Assembly (NCBI GenBank): GCA_034440575.1
Contig: JAOTOL010001634.1
Coordinates: forward strand, 545,001 to 609,000
Reading direction: 5' to 3'
Origin: Imbricaverruca yamaguchii
Lineage: Eukaryota > Arthropoda > Thecostraca > Neoverrucidae
Length of the DNA: 64,000 nucleotides
Shown: piece by piece, positions 29,162 through 40,300 of the stretch
Layout: every line of letters starts with the position of its first letter
Position numbering within the stretch: position 1 is the first letter of the stretch
Notes under the pieces: model-generated
The model's database searches: none
Told to the model about the DNA's origin: nothing
The model's input: only the letters and a program-made list of their open reading frames with translations
Translations under genes and position numbers: made by a program

Positions 29162-30004
29162 CGCGCGTCGTCTTTTCGGTCACATCCTCACACCTCGTCT
29201 CGACGGGGGGTTAGTAACCCCTCTCTAAAATCCAAACTAAGCATCGCACGAAAACGAAGGAGATGTCATCGGAAAGCGCTCGATGAGTAGGGCTCGGGTC
29301 CACCCCCAAAACAATTTTCCCCTGAAAGTGACGTCACCAAGGGGGCTAGATTTTCACGACTTTCACGACTTACATTATGTTTTTGGCTCTGGGGAGTTAA
29401 TTTTGGGGATATACAAAAAAAAAAAAAATTTAATTCGATTGAGAAAAGGACAGCGAAATCGACCAGGGCATTAATTGTGTTTGCCTCCCCAATTTTTTTG
29501 AAATTTCAAAATTTTGATTTTTAAAGTTTTCTTTAATTTTCATTTTTCCAATTGGTAGAGCAGACCAAGAAATGTTATTGGAAGTCAACTTGCTCTAATA
29601 AAAATGCTTACTTAAGCCAGAATGCTCTATTTGAACTGCAATTTGCAAATACTCAAAATTGATATATGGTCAAAAAGGAAAAAATGCACTCATACGATTT
29701 GTTGTCCCCAAAGATAAGCAAACACTGAAAGTGCCATTAAAATATATATATATATATATATATATATCTGTTAAAGCGTGATGACTGCTTAACATTTTTT
29801 GGAGGTGACCTCACTTGACCTTGACTAATTCGTTGACCTTAGATAACCTGACTTCAAAATTTTGAAACAGCATGCCAAATCGATGTGGAAAAAGGTATGC
29901 CAAGTTTGGGCGCGCTGCGGCGCGCCGTTCGTCCACTATCCGCGAAAAACCTGAGGGGGCGGTTGAAGACCCCCCCCCCCCCCACCCGAGACCGGATGGG
30001 TTAA
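29158..30004. mobile_element. TTAA-bounded element, copy C, abutting copy B
   Basis: Starts TTAACGCGCGTCGTCTTTTC and ends GAGACCGGATGGGTTAA, about 847 bp. It shares its left TTAA with the right TTAA of copy B, so B and C are in direct tandem. A short TA run (about 29744-29768) and a C-run (about 29971-29983) interrupt it. No transposase frame is present. Confidence 0.75.
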
Positions 30005-31113
30005 ATAAGTTTACTGAATTTGAATAGAGGTGCTGAAAATTTCCTAGTAATTAAGATGGTACTCATGGTAATAAATGCTACCCGAGCTCAGCTGCAGCAA
30101 ATGATCTAATATGACTGTTAAGTGTCACTCTTTTAAGAGTGACACGCGACATTTCATGGTTGGAGTAGCATTTCGTCGACATGCAAGCTCGCTTGACATG
30201 GTTAGGTTAGGTTCAATCCATTAGCATCATATCTGCAAAAGTGCATCAGCAGAAAATTCAAACGGCAGTTTGATGACGTGAATCATTTTCTGGTGGTTGC
30301 GACAAGGCGGCTTTGAAGGTGATAACTACCTCTCGGTATGGAACGCCTATAGAGCGCATCATTGATTGACATTTCTTGGTCCAAATTAATCAGGATCGGT
30401 CATGGTGACTCAATTACAATGCAAATTCAATGAGTACTAGAGCGGTAGACTGAGTCTAGATGAGAACTAGAGCGGTAGTCACCTGCTCGCAATCATCCCA
30501 TCACACCTTAAATGCTGCCAGTGCTGCCAGATTAGCAATACTGCTGAGATAGGCTGTTCATGCTGTAGTTATGACCATCTGGAGCGCAACTGCATGTCCA
30601 TTGCCGCGAGTAGGGAAACTTAATTGTTGAGGGGATATTCGTGCCATACTCGTATGCCCCTAGTCTTACCATTTTTGCTTGTTTGACAATGCGGATGCAT
30701 ATGAAGCGCATTGCTTCTCTACATTTGGACCTAATCCTTCCGATGTTTTCAGCTTGGCTTGGCTGAATAGGACGCCACTCGCCTTTCTGCTGCTTTCCTC
30801 CTCCAGCCTCTCACTGCAGACGATCTCCAGGACTCCAGAGAGCTTGGCACTGCAGTCACCCTCACTACTCCAGGTCAGTCCTCCATAGCCTTGCTCCAGT
30901 TCACTTCTGGTTGGCTACAGTTGCATCCACTTCCATACAGAAGTGCTGCACACACTGCATATGCTGCTGACTACCATCCCAGAGTGATGTATATGGCTGA
31001 TCGCAAGACACTTCCATGTGTGCCGTCCGAGTTGACAGACGTCGCCGATCAACTAGTTCCCTCAGTCCATCCAAGTTTGCTAAAATGTCATGTCAGCAAC
31101 GTTTTATTTAAGT
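30005..31113. other. Unassigned sequence before the 32-bp satellite
   Basis: Two + strand frames of 69 and 90 codons (30679-30888, 30891-31163) lie in GC-balanced DNA but carry no recognised motif. The second runs into the satellite. Confidence 0.45.
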
Positions 31114-32853
31114 GGCGCCTGGCTCAGTTAATCGCCACCCGTGACGGCGCCTGGCTCAGTTAATCACCACCCGTGACGGCGACTGGCTCAGTTAATCACC
31201 ACCCGTGACGGCGGCTGGCTCAGTTAATCACCACCCGTGACGGCGGCTGGCTCAGTTAATCACCACCCGTGACGGCGCCTGGCTCAGTTAATCACCACCC
31301 GTGACGGCGGCTGGCTCAGTTAATCACCACCCGTGACGGCGGCTGGCTCAGTTAATCACCACCCGTGACGGCGCCTGGCTCAGTTAATCATCACACGTGA
31401 CGGCGCCTGGCTCAGTTAACCACCACCCGTGACGGCGCCTGGCTCAGTTAATCACCACCCGTGACGGCGCCTGGCTCAGTTAATCACCACCCGTGACGGC
31501 GACTGGCTTAGTTAATCACCACCCGTGACGGCGCCTGGCTCAGTTAATCACCACCCGTGACGGCGACTGGCTCAGTTAATCACCACCCGTGACGGCGACT
31601 GGCTCAGTTAATCACCACCCGTGACGGCGACTGGCTCAGTTAATCACCACCCGTGACGGCGACTGGCTCAGTTAATCACCACCCGTGACGGCGACTGGCT
31701 CAGTTAATCACCACCCGTGACGGCGACTGGCTCAGTTAATCACCACCCGTGACGGCGACTGGCTCAGTTAATCACCACCCGTGACGGCGCCTGGCTCAGT
31801 TAATCACCACCCGTGACGGCGACTGGCTCAGTTAATCACCACCCGTGACGGCGACTGGCTCAGTTAATCACCACCCGTGACGGCGACTGGCTCAGTTAAT
31901 CACCACCCGTGACGGCGACTGGCTCAGTTAATCACCACCCGTGATGGCGACTGGCTCAGTTAATCACCACCCGTGACGGCGCCTGGCTCAGTTAATCACC
32001 ACCCGTGAGGGCGACAGGCTCAGTTAATCACCACCCGTGACGGCGGCTGACTCAGTTAATCACCACCCGTGACGGCGGCTGGCTCAGTTAATCACCACCC
32101 GTGACGGCGACAGGCTCAGTTAATCACCACCCGTGACGGCGACTGGCTCAGTTAATCACCACCCGTGACGGCGACTGGCTCAGTTAATCACCACCCGTGA
32201 CGGCGCCTGGCTCAGTTAATCACCACCCGTGACGGCGCCTGGCTGAGCTCGCTACCACCCGTGACGGCGGCTGGCTGAGCTCGCTACCACCCGTGACGGC
32301 GGCTGGCTGATCTCGCTACCACCCGTGACGGCGCCTGTAGATACCACCCGTGACGGCGGCTGGCTGAGCTCGCTACCACCCGTGACGGCGCCTGGCTGAG
32401 CTCGCACCACCCGTGACGGCGGCTGGCTGAGCTCGCTACCACGTTAACACGTAGGCGGCTGGCTGAGCTCGCTACCACCCGTGACGGCGCCTGGCTGAGC
32501 TAGTCACCACCCGTGACGGCGGCTGGCTGAGCTCGCTACCACCCGTGACGGCGGCTGGCTGATCTCGCTACCACCCGTGACGGCGCCTGGCTGAGCTCGC
32601 TACCACCCGTGACGGCGGCTGGCTGAGCTCGCTACCACCCGTGACGGCGGCTGGCTGAGCTCGCTACCACCCGTGACGGGCTGGCTGACCGCTACACCCT
32701 GACGGCGCTCGCTACCACCCGTGACGGCGCCTGGCTGAGCTCGCTACCACCCGTGACGGCGGCTGGCTGAGCTCGCTACCACCCGTGACGGCGGCTGGCT
32801 GAGCTCGCTACCACCCGTGACGGCGGCTGGCTGAGCTCGCTACCACTCGTCAC
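31114..32853. repeat. 32-bp satellite, about 54 copies, in two sequence zones
   Basis: Units share ACCACCCGTGACGGCG and CTGGCT. In zone 1 (31114-32243) the variable part is CAGTTAATC. In zone 2 (from 32244) it is GAGCTCGCT. Unit length is 32 bp in both zones. Zone 1 is very uniform; zone 2 has several damaged units, for example near 32330-32350, 32440 and 32680-32710. Confidence 0.97.
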
Positions 32854-33180
32854 GCATACACAACCTGCATCTAGGATAAATTTGTGGTGAACGCGACTTC
32901 TTCGCCTTCCTGGAGTGCTTCGACATCCCATTGTCAAAAACAAACATTTCATTGTCACGGCACTAATTCCAAGTTTCAACATGCTCCTACTTCAGGTGAG
33001 TTGGTACCTTCCAGAGCAGTGAAATGTGAAGAAGGAAAACATGGAACATCGACACCTCCAAATATATTAATTACTGAATCGAGTCGAAATTTTTACCGAA
33101 ATACACGGTGGTATGTTGCTTCTTTACTTACGATCCTTACAATAATATTAACACCTTATCAAGACCATTCGCGTACATAT
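32854..33180. other. Unassigned spacer
   Basis: Single-copy-looking DNA. A + strand frame of 109 codons (32884-33213) spans it but shows no motif and ends inside the next array. Confidence 0.4.
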
Positions 33181-33420
33181 GTAACCAGCCAGGCCTACTG
33201 CGTGTATATATAACCAGCCATACCTTCTGTGTGTATATGTAGCCAGCCAGGCCATCTGTATGCAAATGCCATCAGCCAGGCGTACCGTGTGCATATGCAA
33301 CCAGCCAGACCTACTGTGTGCATTTGCAACCAGCCAGACCTACTATGTGCATTTGCAACCAGCCAGACCTACCGTGTGCATTTGCAACCAGCCAGACCTA
33401 CTGTGTGCATTTGCAGCCTC
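33181..33420. repeat. 29-bp minisatellite, about 8 copies
   Basis: Units contain AACCAGCCAGACCTACTGTG followed by TGCATTTGC. The right-hand copies are nearly identical at a 29-bp period; the left ones are diverged. Confidence 0.92.
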
Positions 33421-35449
33421 TTTTTCTTACATTCCAGTGAACAGTACCGCCACTGAAAATGCAGTTCACGCTACTTAATTACTCTTAGCAGTGCAAACAT
33501 TTATTTTCTTCGTCATTTATTTATTGGTGACAAGAAATATTACATTGATGCACATTAAAGCAATGCATTAGCAAGCTTAGTAATGGTGCAGCATGACAGC
33601 AAAGGTTCAAAATTGTGTTGACACACTGGGTAACTAGAACTGCAACATCAACAAAGAATGTCAAATCAGTGTGCCTAAAGAACATATAAAGTTGTGTCGC
33701 AACACACTTCAGTTGCTAAAAGTGAATACAGATAAAATTTCAAAGAAGTCAGAACAAGTTGAGGTTGCCGAAACCATAAAATGACAATTAAGCGTTCAAA
33801 ATTGAATTGAAATACGATGGGTACGAGGATGAAACAAAAACAAATTGGTCCTGGATCTTTTCTATCTAGATTGTCTTGTCCAAAAGGAAAATCTCCTCCA
33901 TTTTCCAATTTAAATGTTGAAGGATGCCGCATTCAGTGTTGATTTACTTTTTTGTATATGGTTCGCAACTCATTTGGAAGTCACAGGGTGTTGCAATCCT
34001 ATAAATAGGAAGGACACTTTGCTCATATGGTAGATATGCTCACACTTTTTCTCTAAATCCACGATTCAAAAACATACATTAAGCACCAAATGTTGATGTC
34101 CAAGATGTCACAAAGGAACGGGAAAAGCAAGAAGGTTATGTTAGGTTTCTAATTGAATTTCTTAATAGACAAAAATGGCTTGAAATTGTTCTTTTTGACA
34201 TATTCTCACATTGAACGATACGCTAGGTTATGCAGCATTTCAACACGTTATATTCTATGCCAAATTACCCAACTCCAAGCCAATTTCTGGTGATATTTTG
34301 CCTCCCAACTGAAAAGTATGCAATTGTAGAAGAAAGGAGTGGTCACTTTATGATAACCACGTTTAATTAGACAAGGTCCTAGGTGCTCATGAATGGCCCT
34401 TTGAAATGCATGCTATTTCTTTTTAGAATCCCGTGCAGGCGGTTCAGGTTCCAAGAGCAGCCATATTTTTGTAATATGGGAAATTTTGTCTTACAAAAAT
34501 GAATCTTGAACATTAACTATGCAACACAGATGACCCACAATGGCATGATGTGATGGATATTTATTGCAAGAATTGCATGATTGACATGAGATACATTTTG
34601 CAAGAAAACAATTGTTTTGTTGATACCTTGGAGAAATTGAATTGGGAAGTATGTTCCTAGATAATCGGACATAAATTTCGAGAAATTAATTTCTTCTTGT
34701 GTGTGATATACGCTACTACATTTTGAATATTTAAAATGGTTTTCAAGTTTTTATGACATAGCGATAAGCTTGAACTTTTCAAAACAACACTTGCATGGCT
34801 TAGCAACAACTAGAGGAGGAGGCTATGATCTTCATGACGAGATGATGTTGTAATGTTGGAAATCCTTGACCAAGTTGCTTTCCTTATCATGAGCAGGACT
34901 CCAATGAACCCTAACGTCCATTGCTACTCACAATTAGGTGCGTGACGTACAATTACATGGCGCATAAAAACACATTGAATGCAGGCTTCCAATCGCTGTT
35001 CATCCCATCAGTTTTTCTCAAGTTAATACGTACAAGTTCGGTAAACATCTTCATTTACATGAAACATCCATTTTAACACGGTGCGGACTGCTACTGTTTT
35101 CGACAAGATTGTGTTTCCAATGTGTTGTGATGTTAGGTTCATCTGCTGTTCTCCATGGAGCGTAAATGGGTACCTGTATACACCCTTGCATCACATGAAA
35201 CGGCAGTGACATCCTACAAAACACCACTTTCGAGTTCAATGACATCAAATGTTGGCTAAACTCCAAATCATAAGGTACAACGTTTCAGAATGAACTTAAG
35301 CCACACACGGTATTCGAGTACCACATTGGCTTCGGAAGCATGTTCAAAAGGCCGCAAGCACCCAAAAAGTATCACTCATGGGGACTTATCTACTCCTTCC
35401 TAGTAGGACGTCAATGCTTGCACAATAGTTTAGCCCGGAACAGTTGGGC
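33421..35449. other. AT-rich unassigned sequence with a possible dispersed repeat
   Basis: No gene recognised. A block at about 34310-34355 (CTGAAAAGTATGCAATTGTA...) has a close match at about 54797-54842. This suggests a dispersed AT-rich repeat whose limits I cannot set. Confidence 0.4.
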
Positions 35450-36105
35450 ACACCCCGGCGTACCATGGCACACCCCAGCACACTACACCCCTCACTCCCC
35501 ATCACACCCCGGCACCTGGCCACCCGCACACTACACCCCTCACTCCCCACACCCTGGCACACCCCAGCACACACACCCTCCACCAACGTACCCTGGCACA
35601 CCCCAGCACACTACACCCCTCATTCCCCACCACACCCAGACGTACCATGGCACACCCCAGCACACTACACCCCTCACTCCCCACCACACCCAGACGTACC
35701 CTGGTACACCCCAGCATACTACACCCCTCACTCCCCACCACACCCAGACGTACCCTGGCACACCCCAGCACACTACACCCCTCACTCCCCACCACACCCA
35801 GACGTACCCTGGCACACCCCAGCACACTACACCCCTCACTCCCCACCACACCCAGACGTATCACGCGTACCCTGGCACACCCCAGCACACTACACCCCTC
35901 ACTCCCCATCACACCCCGACGTACCCTGGCACACCCCAGCACACTACACCCCTCATTCCCCACCACACCCAGACGTACCCTGGTACACCCCAGCATACTA
36001 CACCCCTCACTCCCCACCACACCCAGACGTAGCATGGCACACCCCAGCATACTACACCCCTCACTCCCCACCACACCCGGCACACCCCAGCACACCTCGA
36101 CGCAG
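35450..36105. repeat. 54-bp minisatellite, about 12 copies
   Basis: Units contain CACACCCCAGCACACTACAC, CCCTCACTCCCCACCACACC and CAGACGTACCCTGG. The period is 54 bp. Since 54 is divisible by three, frames stay open on both strands and give 18-residue repeats; I do not treat these as protein. Confidence 0.95.
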
Positions 36106-36575
36106 TTGGAGCACATTACGTGCGATACGCGATCCAATAAATCCTCCCCGCTGTGCCGGTAATGGCTTCATATGCTGGGAGCACCCCTTGATCGCCTCCG
36201 AGCATGACTACGTCTGTTGTCTACAGAACAAACCGGCCACAGAGAGATCCAGATCTGTCAGAGATCCGACCTTTCAGCGTCCGACAGGATCTTGTCTCGG
36301 GCCGGCCGCGCGCTGGTCAACAAGTGCGACAGCCCACCGATGCGCAAATTGATGTTTGTGCCCGGGCGCATGGCTCACTGTCGAGAGATGCGGGTCACCA
36401 GGTTCGTCCAGGGTTGGCCCCGATCCAGGAAAGCTTCAGTTGGGAGCGGAACGGGAGAGTTCGCCACTTTGACAGAAGCGATTATATCTCCAAATTCCGT
36501 GCTGCCTTTTCCCTCTCTGTCTTCACTTCCCCTCGTATTGTCTCACTATACTCTTCCCTTTTGTCTGTCCCCCAC
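36106..36575. other. GC-balanced sequence with an unsupported Cys-containing frame
   Basis: A + strand frame extending from the 54-bp array reads, after the repeat, CAGNGFICWEHP and DYVCC before ending at about 36352. The cysteine spacing is suggestive, but there is no signal peptide or clear acceptor, and two other frames are open. No call is made. Confidence 0.25.
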
Positions 36576-36777
<202 letters not shown>

Positions 36778-36782
36778 TTCCT

Positions 36783-37075
36783 TTGATAGCCAGTCAGCAT
36801 ACAATGAATGAAACACAAGTCGAAATATGGTGCAGACTTAGGTGTACAAAGGCATCCTATCTGTTCTGCTACATCAGTAACGTGGTGGTATTTGGAACGA
36901 CATGAGCTTACCACGGCGGAGAAGTGGACATATTTCTGCAACTCTGCGATGCACGTTCGACTGACACTACCGTACACTTGAACACAGTACCTTATGTGAG
37001 ACCACACAAGAACATCGATAATCTTTGGTAATGCGTTAAGAGGCAGGAGATGCTTAGCATGCATCAAAGTTTGTA
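36783..37075 (-). pseudogene. Non-LTR retrotransposon reverse transcriptase fragment (C-terminal part)
   Basis: On the - strand, the frame beginning LMHAKHLLPLNALPKIIDVL continues with WSHIRYCVQVYG, AELQKYVHFSA and KYHHVTDVAEQIG. This is the pattern seen in the C-terminal part of reverse transcriptases of Jockey/CR1-like non-LTR elements, where a His-x-Arg-Tyr-Cys block precedes the Leu-Gln-Lys block. A stop codon lies just upstream in frame, and the frame runs into the GA microsatellite downstream. It is a decayed fragment. The exact clade is not determined. Confidence 0.7.
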
Positions 37076-38989
37076 TGCTTCCAGGGCATCATGCTACCGT
37101 GTTCTTCCCATGGGAGTTCTGGATTCATGTTTATACCCATGTTTTGTTCACACAATTAGAAAACGGCAGCGATCAGCAGCAGCTCGATTGCTTGCATTGG
37201 CCATCATACTGGGCTGGAAAGACCAATTGCACATTCCATCCAGTATCTCTCCTTTAAAACTATTTTCAACCCAGGGAGCCTGCTGCTACCTGCCTGCTGC
37301 GTGAACCAGCGATTCCCACTTGTGTTTTCTGCGTAACTAACTATGGGGTACGGAAGCCATTAATGACTGATTCGATGAAGCAAGTGAACTTCCTGACGAT
37401 GGTATAGAGCAGGCTCCTAAACGCGATCCTTGGAAGTGCCGATATTGATTATTTGGTGCTCAGAGAGTGCGTCGCTCACTGACCGTTGCTTGTGACCTCT
37501 AAGTCACTCTTAAGCCATCCGGTCGAAAGTGGAGTTGCTCAAGCTTGATGAGTAGTGTATAACGGTGGAAGACGTCTGAACAGCGACTCAAATTCACAAA
37601 GGAATTTGAGCCATCCATGTCTCTTTCACATCGTGATTTCGGAGCCATCCATGTCTTTTTGAATTTCATCAGTAGCATATCAAAGATCCATGTTAATTGA
37701 ATGAGATGCCATGAAGCACTGCTGTTCTGGACTTAGCATGGATCGTTCCTTTTGTGTGTCGTTTGGACTTAGAAACGGGTCGTTTCTTTTGTGAATAGGA
37801 ATCACTACGGCACTTTTCCGGCTGGTGGGTACTGTGTGAGTGACAATACTAGACCGCTAAAGATGCCGAGTAAAAGGTAGCCGACGACATTAAAACAAAG
37901 CTTCAGTTCACTTAACCAGTGAATAACCAAGCTCAAAGTGATTACAATTTTGACAGTATGCGTGTCCGTCGAGGGCTCCATTGTGGCCTAGCTTCAACAT
38001 ATGTGAAGCTTAGGGTTGCATCTTATCTCCTTCATTGGAAATTGCCGTGTTTTCCATCAGAGGAACATTGGCCACTTCTAACTGAGCAACCGCCGCCACT
38101 AGATCTCTTATGACGATCAGCTTAGCTCAGGTAAGTCTATACCGGCATGTCCAAAATTAATCTCCTCAAACAACATTCTGAATCGGTAAGGTGACAAGGG
38201 TCACACAAACAAGGTCGCCGACCTAGGATGGCTTCGAGTTGCATCGCATTTCTGGTGTGCTGAAACTAGGTGGATCTGGAGTACCATTTGGCTCGGAATT
38301 CAAGCTTTGCGTTGATAACTGCATCAGGCAGGAAGCGAAAACTTCAAAGCCTCGGTAAATGTGTAATGGCCCAAATGTACAGTGGTGAGGTAAAGAAACA
38401 CTTCTTTACACCACAATTAACCACAGCTGTAACATTTTTCATGAAGCTTGCTCATACCAAGAACAAAATGGTGGGATACACTTCTACGCGACCGTTTTCC
38501 CCACCAGCTGTACTACCTGACTCACGATATGAGTTAGGGCACGCAGTACACTCTGGGTTTGGCGTGGAGCCGCGCGTCACGCTTAAAGTTCGGCTCACAG
38601 TATGACCTTTGGACGCTTTCCGAGCGTTTATTCACCGTTTTTAGGCCGTTTCGTCAAACAAACGGCAATCTAGCGTATTTCAGACGCCCGTCAAAACTGC
38701 GTTTTAAGAACGTTTAACGCGATCGGAGTTTCGCATAGTGTGCACCGGGGCATGTCGCGACCGGGTAATGAACGTCTATCTGACGTGAGGAAGATAGATT
38801 TACTTCATCTTTTAAACGCCGATTCGGCGTCTAACGTTCTGCTGGTGCGACTAAGTGGTCGCGAGATATTTGTTTTTGGTTTTTTGGCTGTCTATAGCCA
38901 GGTTGGAAGCATTGACTTGCATGTGGCTAGAATATTGCATATCCTAGCGCAGCACCGCATTTGTGTTTTATTGGTACCGAGAAAGCATG
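37076..38989. other. Unassigned sequence
   Basis: The first few hundred bases may hold more of the decayed retrotransposon, but I cannot follow its frame. A segment at about 38560-38750 is rich in CG-containing words and may be a transposon end. No gene recognised. Confidence 0.4.
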
Positions 38990-39360
38990 CTTGTTCACCC
39001 AAGATGCAAAGGTGGAAAATAATATTCTGGGGCTGTGCTTGCAGCCCTGACAAAATGTTGTAAGTATCTCTGAAAAACATAGCCATGTAAGAAACCACTG
39101 TCCGAGTGAGTTATAACTGTCTATTGCAAGCAATGAAAAACCCCTCACAATTCATGATACTCCAAACAAAACTAAGCACCTCCAAGTTAGGCATGATGGT
39201 AAAAACATTCATGATTTATATTGCTGTGAATGCAAATTCATTGGAATTGTCAGAGCCAAAAGCATTGGTTGTGCATGCCCGGTGCAAACTACAGATGCTC
39301 TCTTTTCTGATGTGTGCATGATATGTATATTGAAATACGTGCATGACAATTTTGGTCCTC
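38990..39360. repeat. Local duplication, first copy
   Basis: This block starts TTGTTCACCCAAGATGCAAA and is repeated in direct orientation at 39921-40300. A further pair of matching blocks lies at about 39816-39900 and 40302-40370. The original unit was probably about 480 bp, and this copy is separated from its tail by about 455 bp (39361-39815) absent from the second copy. A ~63-codon frame is open in both copies, about two thirds identical in protein, but selection is not evident. Confidence 0.8.
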
Positions 39361-39920
39361 AGACTCGCACTGTCAAGGCACACATACGTGTATGTCACAA
39401 GCTAGGCTGCGAAGTTAACCTATCTGATTTATCTGCAGACTCATGGTTCAGCATGTTGGGACTCATGGTTCAGCATGGGCAACTAACTGATGGTGTCCAC
39501 AATATGGAAACAGGAAGGGCTCCTGTGGCTCATTGTTGCACTTCTGCTTAATATCTTTATGTTTGACATATTCCGCAACAGCACCCACATTCTTATTTGG
39601 CTAAATCACAACTTGCAATTGGTCATCCATCAAGAATGCATCCCTGGTATGCTGTCTACCTCCATGCATGTTCTTGCACTAATCAAAGTTATATTTAATT
39701 TGCCACTTTTAACCACTTCACATGCTTATCCAGCTTTTTTGTTCAGAGTCCTTATGACAAAATACAATATTGAAACATGTAATATTCTGTAAATTGTTTT
39801 TATCCAGTTGAACTGAGCAGGCTTGCAGTCAAGTCTGTCACTGCATTCAGCATTATTTGTTCATTTGGCAAATAATGGCACATTCAAATGTTTTGCTAGC
39901 ATTGACAAAAAAAAAACATG

Positions 39921-40300
39921 ATTGTTCACCCAAGATGCAAAGGTGGAAATAATACTTTGGAGCTGTGCATGCAGTCCTAACAAAATCTTGCAAGTATATC
40001 TAAAGAACGTAGCCATATAGGAAATTATTGGCCCAGTGAGTACTAGGTGCCTATTGTAAGGAATGAAAAATCACGGACAATTCATGATAATCCAAACACA
40101 ACTTGGCACTGCCAAGTTATGTATGATGATTACAAACATATTCATAATTTCCATTGCTGTAAATGCCAATTCATTGGGATTTTCTGAGACAAAAGCATTG
40201 GTTGTGCATGCCCAGTGCCAACTACAGGTGTTCTCTTTTCTGATGTGTGCATGATATGCATATCGAAATATGCACATGCTAATCTTGATTCTTGGCCTTT
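39921..40300. repeat. Local duplication, second copy
   Basis: Direct repeat of 38990-39360, about 931 bp downstream, with many substitutions. Both copies share GTTGTGCATGCCC and TCTTTTCTGATGTGTGCATG words at their right ends. Confidence 0.8.

Noticed and set aside
30200..30215. TTAGG-like telomere repeat (GGTTAGGTTAGGTT)
   Set aside because: Only about two units; far too short to indicate a telomere or to name an arthropod.
31114..32853. CRISPR-like array
   Set aside because: Units are adjacent tandem copies with no unique spacers, in animal DNA; it is a satellite.
35444..36352. 302-codon + strand Pro/Thr/His-rich protein
   Set aside because: The 54-bp repeat is a multiple of three, so frames on both strands stay open; no signal peptide or splice support.
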